Below, in pieces: positions 24,899-32,198 of a stretch of DNA of 64,000 nt. Below the pieces are notes generated by a model. The model was not told the origin of the DNA. It did no database searches and saw only the letters and a list, made by a program, of their open reading frames with translations. Position 1 is the stretch's first letter. Each line of letters starts with the position of its first letter. Origin of the DNA: Psychroflexus halocasei (lineage in GTDB: Bacteria; Bacteroidota; Bacteroidia; Flavobacteriales; Flavobacteriaceae); the NCBI RefSeq assembly GCF_900107595.1, contig NZ_FNQF01000003.1, positions 124,001 through 188,000 on the forward strand, written 5' to 3'. The position numbers and the translations under genes were made by a program.

Positions 24899-27094
24899 TT
24901 AATTAGAAACTGTTTCTTCTGAATCATCAACTTTTATATCTGTTCCTAATCGTTGTAAATAAGCAATCAATGCGACAATTTCACGGTCTTTCATTTCTAC
25001 AAATTCTTCTCCGTTAGCAGCAGCTCTTTCTTTACTTGCCTCATAACTCTTAACGAAGTCAGGATCTGTATAGAGGTTCTCAACAATTTCAGTTCCTTGT
25101 TCTGTCATTTGCTCTTGTGCATTTTCGATTTCTTCAAGTGAATAAGGGACACCTAAACTAACCATTGCACGCATTTTTCTTTCAGTAATTGACTTGTCAA
25201 GCTCACTTTCAATGATCCATTGATAACTTGGCATTATTGAACCTGATGAGGTACTTTGAGGATTATACATGTGGTTGAAGTGCCACGTATCAGAGTACTT
25301 CCCACCAATACGATGCAAATCTGGTCCTGTACGCTTACTTCCCCACAAGAACGGGTGATCGTAAACATATTCACCACCTTTTGAATATTCTCCATAGCGT
25401 TCAACCTCTGACCTAAAAGGTCTGACCTGTTGAGAGTGACAGCTCACACATCCTTCACGGATGTAGAGATCTCGTCCTTCTAGTTCCAGTGGAGAATATG
25501 GTTTGACACTGGTAATTGTAGGGACGTTCGAGTCAATCATTAAGGTTGGTACAATTTGTACAATACCACCAATCAAAATAGCGATAGTTGCTAAGATTGC
25601 TAATTGAATTGGTTTTCTTTCTAACCAAGTATGGAAACCTTCTCCTGCTAAACGACCTTTAGAAATTTTCTTTAATGCTGGAGCTTCAGCTAGTTCATCT
25701 TCAACTTTAGATCCAGCTTTAGCAGTTCTATAAATATTATAAATCATAATGAAAACACCAATGATATAAAGCGAACCACCAATAGCTCTCATCGCATACA
25801 TTGGCATAATCTCTGTCACAGTTTCTAAGAAGTTGCCGTAAACCAAGGTTCCATCAGGATTAAATTGCTTCCACATTGAAGCTTGTACAAATCCAGCAAC
25901 ATAAAGCGGTAATGCATAAAGAACAATACCTAAAGTCCCTACCCAGAAGTGTGCATTTGCTAATCCTGTAGAGTGTAATTTTGTTTTAAATAACCTTGGC
26001 GCTAACCAGTAAATCATACCAAATGCTAAGAAACCATTCCAAGCAAGCGCACCAACGTGAACGTGAGCAATAATCCAGTCTGTAAAGTGTGCAATCGCGT
26101 TAACGTTTTTCAGAGATAACATCGGCCCTTCAAAAGTTGCCATTCCATAACCTGTAATAGCAACAACCATAAATTTCAAAACAGGATCAGTTCGTACTTT
26201 ATCCCAAGCACCACGTAAAGTCAAAAGACCGTTAATCATACCTCCCCAAGATGGCATTAAAAGCATAATAGAGAATGTTGTTCCTAAACTCTGAGCCCAA
26301 TCCGGTAAAGCGGAATACAATAAGTGGTGAGGTCCAGCCCAGATATAAATAAATATCAATGACCAGAAGTGAATAATCGATAGTTTGTAAGAATAAACAG
26401 GTCTATTCGCTGCTTTAGGAACGAAGTAATACATTAAACCTAAAAACGGTGTTGTTAAGAAGAACGCCACAGCGTTATGTCCGTACCACCATTGCACTAA
26501 AGCATCCTGAACACCAGCATAAACTGAGTAACTTTTAAACAAGCTAACAGGCAACTCTAAGTTATTAAAAATATGGAGGACTGCAACAGTAACAAAAGTT
26601 GCTAAATAGAACCAAATTGCAACGTAAAAGTGTCTTTGGCGACGCTTAATCATTGTACCGATTAAGTTCCAACCAAAAGCAACCCATACAATAGTAATTG
26701 CAATATCAATAGGCCATTCTAGTTCAGCGTATTCTTTTGTTGAAGTAAAACCCATGGGAAGCGTAATCGCCGCTGCAACAATAATTAGCTGCCACCCCCA
26801 GAAGTTAAGCTTACTCAAAGCATCACTATACATTCTAGCTTTAAGAAGACGTTGAGTTGAGTAATAAACTCCTGCAAAAATTGCGTTCCCTACAAATGCA
26901 AAAATAACTGCATTTGTATGAAGCGGTCTTAAACGACCAAAACTCAACCATGAAATACCATCAGTTAAGTTTGGGAATAAAAACAGGAGAGCTAATAATA
27001 AGCCGACTGCCATACCTACAACACCCCAAAATATTGTAGCATAAAGGAAATTTTTTACGATTTTATTATCGTAATGAAACTGTTCTAATTCCAT
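24899..27094 (-). CDS. ccoNO: cbb3 oxidase fused subunits I and II (CcoN-CcoO)
   Basis: A 731-residue fusion. Residues 1 to about 480 are CcoN, the 12-helix haem-copper catalytic subunit, with low-spin haem His in HTNAVIFAFVGN, HNAVAFFLTTP, GPHHLLYSALPDW and HVHVGALAWNG. After a further helix near 490-515, residues 520-715 are CcoO, a membrane mono-haem cytochrome c with C549-V-S-C552-H553 in GCVSCHSQQVRPF. The enzyme reduces O2 to water with high affinity and pumps protons. The fusion is standard in Bacteroidota. Confidence 0.95.
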   Translation of the reverse strand: MELEQFHYDNKIVKNFLYATIFWGVVGMAVGLLLALLFLFPNLTDGISWLSFGRLRPLHTNAVIFAFVGNAIFAGVYYSTQRLLKARMYSDALSKLNFWGWQLIIVAAAITLPMGFTSTKEYAELEWPIDIAITIVWVAFGWNLIGTMIKRRQRHFYVAIWFYLATFVTVAVLHIFNNLELPVSLFKSYSVYAGVQDALVQWWYGHNAVAFFLTTPFLGLMYYFVPKAANRPVYSYKLSIIHFWSLIFIYIWAGPHHLLYSALPDWAQSLGTTFSIMLLMPSWGGMINGLLTLRGAWDKVRTDPVLKFMVVAITGYGMATFEGPMLSLKNVNAIAHFTDWIIAHVHVGALAWNGFLAFGMIYWLAPRLFKTKLHSTGLANAHFWVGTLGIVLYALPLYVAGFVQASMWKQFNPDGTLVYGNFLETVTEIMPMYAMRAIGGSLYIIGVFIMIYNIYRTAKAGSKVEDELAEAPALKKISKGRLAGEGFHTWLERKPIQLAILATIAILIGGIVQIVPTLMIDSNVPTITSVKPYSPLELEGRDLYIREGCVSCHSQQVRPFRSEVERYGEYSKGGEYVYDHPFLWGSKRTGPDLHRIGGKYSDTWHFNHMYNPQSTSSGSIMPSYQWIIESELDKSITERKMRAMVSLGVPYSLEEIENAQEQMTEQGTEIVENLYTDPDFVKSYEASKERAAANGEEFVEMKDREIVALIAYLQRLGTDIKVDDSEETVSN

Positions 27095-27096
27095 AG

Positions 27097-27321
27097 TTAT
27101 ACTTGTTTGTGTTTATGATTTGATTGACTTGATTTTTGTTTTTTTTCAACTTTTTCTTCAGATTTCTTTTCCTCGTCAACGAGCTCGTCGTCAAAAAGCA
27201 TTCTTACTGAAGGCGTGTAAGCATCATCATATTGACCTTTTTTTACAGATAACACGAAAATCACAAAAAATACGATTGCGATAGTGATACTGATAGCAAG
27301 AAGTCCGTAAATGGCACTCAT
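27097..27321 (-). CDS. ccoS: cbb3 oxidase assembly protein CcoS
   Basis: A 74-residue protein with one N-terminal helix (LLAISITIAIVFFVIFVLSV). It continues with KKGQYDDAYTPSVRMLFDDE, matching the CcoS signature K-x-GQ-[YF]-DD...P..R-[IM]-L. A Lys/Glu/Ser-rich tail follows. CcoS is needed to insert cofactors into cbb3 oxidase. It ends two bases before ccoNO and has its own CRP/FNR-type promoter. Confidence 0.92.
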   Translation of the reverse strand: MSAIYGLLAISITIAIVFFVIFVLSVKKGQYDDAYTPSVRMLFDDELVDEEKKSEEKVEKKQKSSQSNHKHKQV

Positions 27322-27337
27322 TTTTAAATAATTTTTT

Positions 27338-27381
27338 CAAAAATAATATGATAAAAAACATGATAAAATGATTTTCATCAT
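27338..27381 (-). promoter_or_regulatory. CRP/FNR-type activator site and -7 box of the ccoS-NO-Q-P-G operon
   Basis: On the minus strand the palindrome ATGATGAAAATCAT (27368-27381) has its centre 29.5 bases from a perfect -7 box TATTTTTG (27338-27345). There is no TTG at -33, as expected for a promoter that depends on an activator at -41.5. It sits in the 65-base gap between ccoI and ccoS. Confidence 0.75.
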
Positions 27382-27386
27382 ATTTT

Positions 27387-29780
27387 TTAATCTTTAGATT
27401 TTAATGTTTTGCGACTCACATAAGAAGTTGCAAATGTCGTAAAAGCAACGATACTAATCGAACTTAAAGGCATTAAAATTGCTGCGATGACGGGTCTCAA
27501 TAATCCTGAAACAGCAAAATAAATCCCAATTGCGTTATAAAAAAATGAAAACACAAAACTTAATTTGATGATAAAGATACCTTTTTTGGAAACCTTAAGA
27601 AAATTATTAAAATTCTTAAATTGATCCGCACTCATAATCGCATCACAAGCGGGTGAAAAAACATTTACATTTTCGGAAATTGCAATTCCAACATCTGCTT
27701 GTTTTAACGCTCCTGCATCGTTCAATCCATCTCCTAACATACAAACCTGTTTCCCTTCATCTTGCAACTTTTCAACAAAACGCATTTTTGAATCTGGTTT
27801 TTGATTAAATTTCATCTGTATCGTTTTAGGTAATAACTTTGACAAGTATTGTTTTTCGCCAGAGTTATCTCCTGAAAGAATCACAAGTTTATGCTCCTGA
27901 TCTAACTCTTCAAACAACTCAACTAGACCTTCTCTATAAACGGTATCAAAAATAAATTTTCCTAAAACTTTATTATTCTTTTGAACAAAAACAGAAGTCT
28001 CTGTCGGGTTGATCATTTCTTTTTCAGCTTCAACAAAACTTGCAGAACCTAATTTATAAGCATTTGATTGCGATTTTGTTGTAATACCTTGACCTAAATG
28101 CTCATCAAATTTATCGATTTCTTCAGTGGGTGTAGAATTCAAAAATGAATACAATTGACGACTTAACGGGTGGTTTGAATTCCTGAAAGAATCTTTCAAA
28201 ATACCTAAATCTTTTTCGGTTAGAGCTTCACCTTCATAAACTATATGACTTTTTTGGCTCGAACTAATGGTTCCCGTTTTATCAAATACAAAAGTATCAA
28301 TTGCAGCAAACTGCTCTAAACTGATAATATTTTTCATATAGAAACCATGCTGCCCAAATATCCTTAATAAATTCCCTAAAGTGAATGGAGTTGCCAACGC
28401 AATTGCACATGGACATGCAATAATTAAAACTGCTGTAAATACATTAAGCGCCATGTTAGGCTGATAAAACAACCAAAAAATCAAAGCTGTTGTTGCGATA
28501 CTCAAGACGGTAATAGTAAACCTTTTACTAATTTTATCGATTAAGGTTTGAAAACGCGGATTGTAATCTTTTTGAAAAACATCATTACTCCAAAGTTGAG
28601 TCAAATAACTTTGTTCTACTGATTTCTCTGCAACAATCTCTATAGCTTGTCCTTTAAGTTTTCCGCCTGCAAATAATTTATCACCAGATTTTTTTTCAAT
28701 TGGATCAGCTTCACCTGTCACAAAACTATAATCGACTTCACAGGTTTCTGTCATCAAAATAGAATCAACTGGGATTAGCTCTTCGTTTCTAATCAATAAA
28801 CGATCGCCTTCTTTTATTTTATAAACTTCAATATTCTCTTCAGTTTTATCTGTATTGATTTTTGTAATTGCTATTGGGAAATAAGATTTATAGTCGCGTT
28901 CAAATGACAAATAATTGTATGTTTTCTGCTGAACAAATTTTCCTAATAACAAGAAAAAAACCAAACCTGTTAAGCTATCGAAAAAACCAGAACCAAAATT
29001 AAAAGCAACGTCTACAAAACTCCTTAAAAAAAGCACTGTGATTCCGAGTGCAATTGGCACGTCGATATTCAGCATTTTGGAACGCAATCCTTTATAAGCC
29101 GAAATGTAATAATCGCGTCCTGCATAAAAAACAACAGGCAAACTAAAAGCGAACATCAACCAGCGAAAAAGAAATTTATATTGATCTAACCAATATTCTG
29201 AGACTTCAAAATACTCAGGAAATGAAAGAAACATCACGTTTCCAAAAGCAAAACCTGCAACGGCAATTTTATAGATTAAAGAATTATCAGTTGCCGTTTC
29301 TTTTTTATCGATATTATCTAAGCTAATATAGGGCTCGTAACCTATTGAAGTCAAAAGTTCAACAACTTCCTTTAGACTTGTGCCATCATTTTTGTAAGTA
29401 ATATTAATCGTCTTTTTAGGGAAGTTGACCTGAGATTGACGAATATGTGGATTCAATTTATTTAGATTTTCAAGAATCCAAATACATGAACTACAATGAA
29501 TATGTGGAATGTATAAACTGATAACCTCTGTTGAGCCATCAGAAAAATCAAGTAATTTAACCTTGATTTCTTCTTGATCTATAAAATCAAATTTACCTTT
29601 TATATCTTCTGGTGTTACTCCAGGCGCAGAAGCTAAATCGTAATAACAATCGAGATCGTTCTCTGAAAAAATCTCATAAACTGTTTTACAACCCTGACAA
29701 CAGAAATGTTTATCATCGTGTAAAATATCGAACTGTGAACAAGCATCTCCACAATGATAACAAGATTCTACTTTAGACAT
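27387..29780 (-). CDS. ccoI: Copper-translocating P1B-type ATPase CcoI/FixI
   Basis: A 797-residue membrane pump supplying copper for cbb3 assembly. The N-terminus is a Cys-rich metal-binding segment (CYHCGDACSQF, HFCCQGCKTVYEIF), followed by a heavy-metal domain with HIHCSSCIW. The P-type core shows CPCAIALATP (near 455), DKTGTIS (near 497) and GDGLNDAGALK. The N-terminal Cys-cluster plus HMA arrangement is typical of FixI. It heads the cco region. Confidence 0.93.
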   Translation of the reverse strand: MSKVESCYHCGDACSQFDILHDDKHFCCQGCKTVYEIFSENDLDCYYDLASAPGVTPEDIKGKFDFIDQEEIKVKLLDFSDGSTEVISLYIPHIHCSSCIWILENLNKLNPHIRQSQVNFPKKTINITYKNDGTSLKEVVELLTSIGYEPYISLDNIDKKETATDNSLIYKIAVAGFAFGNVMFLSFPEYFEVSEYWLDQYKFLFRWLMFAFSLPVVFYAGRDYYISAYKGLRSKMLNIDVPIALGITVLFLRSFVDVAFNFGSGFFDSLTGLVFFLLLGKFVQQKTYNYLSFERDYKSYFPIAITKINTDKTEENIEVYKIKEGDRLLIRNEELIPVDSILMTETCEVDYSFVTGEADPIEKKSGDKLFAGGKLKGQAIEIVAEKSVEQSYLTQLWSNDVFQKDYNPRFQTLIDKISKRFTITVLSIATTALIFWLFYQPNMALNVFTAVLIIACPCAIALATPFTLGNLLRIFGQHGFYMKNIISLEQFAAIDTFVFDKTGTISSSQKSHIVYEGEALTEKDLGILKDSFRNSNHPLSRQLYSFLNSTPTEEIDKFDEHLGQGITTKSQSNAYKLGSASFVEAEKEMINPTETSVFVQKNNKVLGKFIFDTVYREGLVELFEELDQEHKLVILSGDNSGEKQYLSKLLPKTIQMKFNQKPDSKMRFVEKLQDEGKQVCMLGDGLNDAGALKQADVGIAISENVNVFSPACDAIMSADQFKNFNNFLKVSKKGIFIIKLSFVFSFFYNAIGIYFAVSGLLRPVIAAILMPLSSISIVAFTTFATSYVSRKTLKSKD

Positions 29781-29796
29781 TAAATAAAATTTACAG

Positions 29797-29840
29797 CAAA
29801 ATTAAAAGTTTTACAAGATACATAAAATGATAATCATCAG
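29797..29840 (-). promoter_or_regulatory. CRP/FNR-type activator site and -7 box of ccoI
   Basis: On the minus strand CTGATGATTATCAT (29827-29840) has its centre 29.5 bases upstream of the -7 box TAATTTTG (29797-29804). The core TGAT-N4-ATCA is perfect. Transcription should start near 29792, 12 bases before the ccoI ATG. Confidence 0.75.
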
Positions 29841-29867
29841 CTATGATTCTATCTTTTTTAATAATTA

Positions 29868-29875
29868 TATATTTG
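29868..29875 (+). promoter_or_regulatory. -7 box of the ExbD-like gene
   Basis: TATATTTG matches TAnnTTTG, 14 bases before the ATG at 29890. The CRP/FNR-type palindrome at 29827-29840 is centred 34.5 bases upstream of this box, five bases out of phase with its position at ccoI. It may therefore act differently on this gene, or not at all. Confidence 0.5.
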
Positions 29876-29889
29876 TCAAAACCACAATC

Positions 29890-30450
29890 ATGAAAAAAAC
29901 AGTAATCCTTCTCCTATTTGCATTTTTTCACCAAACTTATCAAGCTCAAGAATGGTATGATGATCAATGTGATATCGAAACCAAAATTGATCTTAAAACT
30001 TATAAAAAAGAGAATGTCAGAAATATTTTGACTATTATAATTGATCAAGAAAACACTTTGATCCTCAATGATAAACCTTACCCTCAGATGTCTGAAGTGA
30101 AGTTTAAGGAATATATTTTAGACTTTATCACAAATCCTGAAAACAAGAAAACATCTGCTGAATCACCTAAGTCAGCAATCATCGCTATTTCTTCTTTTGG
30201 TGAAAAAAACAATATGCAGATGATTGAGAATTATGTTCGTGAAGTTTACCTCTATCTTTGGAATCAAAAAGCCGTTCAAGAATATGACAAACAATGGCCA
30301 AATTTAAATTGTAAGAAGAGAGAGAAAATCATAAAAAAATATTTCCCATACAACCTTTACAAAATCGAAAACGAATCTGATACTTCAAAAAAGAAAGAAA
30401 ATATGTTTCTTTCAACACCAACTTTTAAAGGTGACGTTAATGACAACTAA
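29890..30450 (+). CDS. Secreted protein resembling the periplasmic domain of flavobacterial ExbD, without a membrane anchor
   Basis: A 186-residue protein. Signal peptide MKKTVILLLFAFFHQTYQAQ is probably cut before EW. The rest recalls the C-terminal half of Bacteroidota ExbD. It has a strand pair (NILTIIIDQENTLILND), a helix ending FKEYILDFITNPEN, a second strand (SAIIAISSFG), and a helix with YVREVYLYLWNQKAVQEY ending YFPYNLYKIEN. Those ExbD stretches are remembered, not searched. The transmembrane anchor with its proton-conducting Asp is absent, so it cannot power TonB by itself. The frame continues upstream to 29827, but that part covers the promoter, so the ATG at 29890 is chosen. Its stop overlaps the next gene's stop. 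Confidence 0.6.
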   Translation: MKKTVILLLFAFFHQTYQAQEWYDDQCDIETKIDLKTYKKENVRNILTIIIDQENTLILNDKPYPQMSEVKFKEYILDFITNPENKKTSAESPKSAIIAISSFGEKNNMQMIENYVREVYLYLWNQKAVQEYDKQWPNLNCKKREKIIKKYFPYNLYKIENESDTSKKKENMFLSTPTFKGDVNDN

Positions 30451-30920
30451 TTCTTAAGAACAAGAGTTTGATCTTTTAAAAACGAAAAAGCTTCAGATTT
30501 GATATAAGTGACTTCAGAAGAATTAATTTTTTTTCTAGAAACTTCAAAACTGTCTATTTTCCTGACGCCTGCTTCGTCACATTTACAAAAGGTTTGCACG
30601 TAAATAGACATTTTATCTCTTGTTAATTCAGATTGAGCTGGATAAGAAAAACTGATTTTATAAGATTTTAAATCCGCTGCATAAGCTAAATTCGGATCGT
30701 TAGAATTGACACTCATATACATAATGTCATAATTTTCATCAACTCTTGTCTTTAAATACATCGCACCGATGCCATCCTGAACTTCGATTAAATTTTTCCC
30801 TTTTTCAAATTCTGCCTCACAATGAAATTTTTCTTGACAGATCGTTTCTGTCATCGGCTTATTTTTTGTGCTTTGACAGCTTATCAACACCAAAGCAAAC
30901 AATAGATATAAAATTCGCAT
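30447..30920 (-). CDS. Lipoprotein of unknown function
   Basis: A 157-residue lipoprotein (MRILYLLFALVLISC, lipobox Cys15). The mature part has four Cys (TICQEKFHCEAEF and TFCKCDEAG), perhaps forming disulfides, and a beta-rich pattern. No family is recognised. It converges on the ExbD-like gene with overlapping stops (30447-30450). No clear -7 box upstream was found. Confidence 0.6.
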   Translation of the reverse strand: MRILYLLFALVLISCQSTKNKPMTETICQEKFHCEAEFEKGKNLIEVQDGIGAMYLKTRVDENYDIMYMSVNSNDPNLAYAADLKSYKISFSYPAQSELTRDKMSIYVQTFCKCDEAGVRKIDSFEVSRKKINSSEVTYIKSEAFSFLKDQTLVLKN

Positions 30921-31008
30921 TTTCTTTATTTTGATGGCGAAGGTACAAGAATTTTAAAATATAAGTTTTGTTTAACTTTTAAACATTTTAATTGAACAAA
31001 ATAAAATC

Positions 31009-31016
31009 TATTTTTG
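31009..31016 (+). promoter_or_regulatory. -7 box of the photolyase operon, probably leaderless
   Basis: TATTTTTG ends five bases before the ATG at 31021. Transcription is expected to begin at the start codon. Confidence 0.55.
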
Positions 31017-31020
31017 AAGT

Positions 31021-31482
31021 ATGTTATATAAAGTTCATACCAAACAAGCACTCCCTATCAGCCGCCAAGAGGCTTGGGATTTTCTTTCTGATCCTCGAAA
31101 TTTAGAAAGAATCACACCCAAAGATATGGGTTTTAAAATTACATCAGGCGGAGATAAAGCCATGTATCCAGGACAAATCATTCAATACAAAGTGAATCCA
31201 TTTCCGGGGTTTACAACCAATTGGGTGACTGAAATCAAACAAGTTGATCATCTTAATTTCTTTATAGATTCTCAACTTTTTGGTCCTTATAAATTATGGC
31301 ATCATGAGCATTTTATTCATAAAATTGAAGGTGGTGTGATGATGGAAGATTTAGTGCATTATAAATTGCCTCTTGGTTTCCTTGGCAAGATGGTACACCC
31401 GTATTTAGTCAAACCGAGACTTGATGAAATTTTTGAAACACGTAGAAAAAAAATGATCGAACTTTTTGGAACGATCTCTTAA
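31021..31482 (+). CDS. SRPBCC (START-like) family ligand-binding protein
   Basis: A 153-residue cytoplasmic protein of the START/SRPBCC fold, which forms a hydrophobic pocket. LYKVHTKQALPISRQEAWDF and FLSDPRNLERITPKDMGFKI open the domain, and a long C-terminal helix (KPRLDEIFETRRKKMIELF) closes it. It is first in an operon with an SDR-like protein and photolyase. The same trio occurs in many Bacteroidota and cyanobacteria-like light-response clusters, from general memory. Ligand unknown. Confidence 0.85.
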   Translation: MLYKVHTKQALPISRQEAWDFLSDPRNLERITPKDMGFKITSGGDKAMYPGQIIQYKVNPFPGFTTNWVTEIKQVDHLNFFIDSQLFGPYKLWHHEHFIHKIEGGVMMEDLVHYKLPLGFLGKMVHPYLVKPRLDEIFETRRKKMIELFGTIS

Positions 31483-31493
31483 AATAAAAGAAA

Positions 31494-32192
31494 ATGAAAA
31501 AGACAATATTACTTATTGGAGGCTCAAAAGGCATTGGCCTAGAAATTACAAAACTTTTACAAAACGATCACGACGTTTACGTTGCAGCTCGAACAGAAGG
31601 TGAGCTTGATACTGACAAAGTGAATTATCAAAAATTTGATGTTTTGGAAAATGACATCGAAAGTTTAGACTTGCCTGACACAATTGATGGATTAGTTTAC
31701 CTTCCAGGCTCAATTAATTTGAAACCTTTCAAGATGATGAAAAATGAAATTTTTGAAAAAGACTTTCAAATTAATTTTATGGGATTAGTTAAAACAACCC
31801 AAGCACTTTTACCTAAAATAAAAAAGTCTAAACACGGAAGTATTGTTTATTTTAGCACAGTTGCCGTTCAAACAGGGATGCCGTTTCATACAAGTGTTGC
31901 TGCTGCAAAAGGCGCGATTGAAGGCTTTGCGCGTTCATTAGCTGCTGAATACGCGCCAACAGTTCGTGTCAATGTTATTGCACCATCACTAGTCAACACA
32001 GGTTTAGCAGATAAATTATTGTCTCGCGAAAAGCAAAAAGAAAAGATGGATCAGCGTCACCCCTTACAACGTGTTGGTGAACCTGAAGATATCGCCCAAA
32101 TGGCAAGTTTCCTGTTAGAGGAAAAATCATCTTGGATGACAGGACAAGTGATTGGTGTTGATGGCGGGATGTCAAGTTTAAAAATCAATTAA
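31494..32192 (+). CDS. Short-chain dehydrogenase/reductase-like protein lacking the catalytic Tyr
   Basis: A 232-residue Rossmann-fold protein. The cofactor loop GGSKGIGLEI (9-18) and the catalytic-type Lys139 in AAAKGAIEG are present, and S121 in YFSTVAVQ is in place of the active Ser. Four residues before Lys139, where classical SDRs have Tyr, there is Val135. Normal SDR chemistry is therefore unlikely unless another residue replaces it. The C-terminal GQVIGVDGGMSSLK is standard. It lies between the SRPBCC gene and photolyase (11- and 6-base gaps), suggesting a photoprotection role. Confidence 0.87.
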   Translation: MKKTILLIGGSKGIGLEITKLLQNDHDVYVAARTEGELDTDKVNYQKFDVLENDIESLDLPDTIDGLVYLPGSINLKPFKMMKNEIFEKDFQINFMGLVKTTQALLPKIKKSKHGSIVYFSTVAVQTGMPFHTSVAAAKGAIEGFARSLAAEYAPTVRVNVIAPSLVNTGLADKLLSREKQKEKMDQRHPLQRVGEPEDIAQMASFLLEEKSSWMTGQVIGVDGGMSSLKIN

Positions 32193-32198
32193 AATAAA

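Noticed and set aside
29827-29875. The same palindrome as activator of the ExbD-like gene
   Set aside because: Its centre is 34.5 bases from that gene's -7 box, half a turn away from the common 29.5, so it is assigned to ccoI; an effect on the other gene stays open.
29827-29889. Upstream extension of the ExbD-like frame
   Set aside because: It covers the CRP/FNR-type palindrome and the -7 box, and the signal peptide begins at the ATG at 29890.
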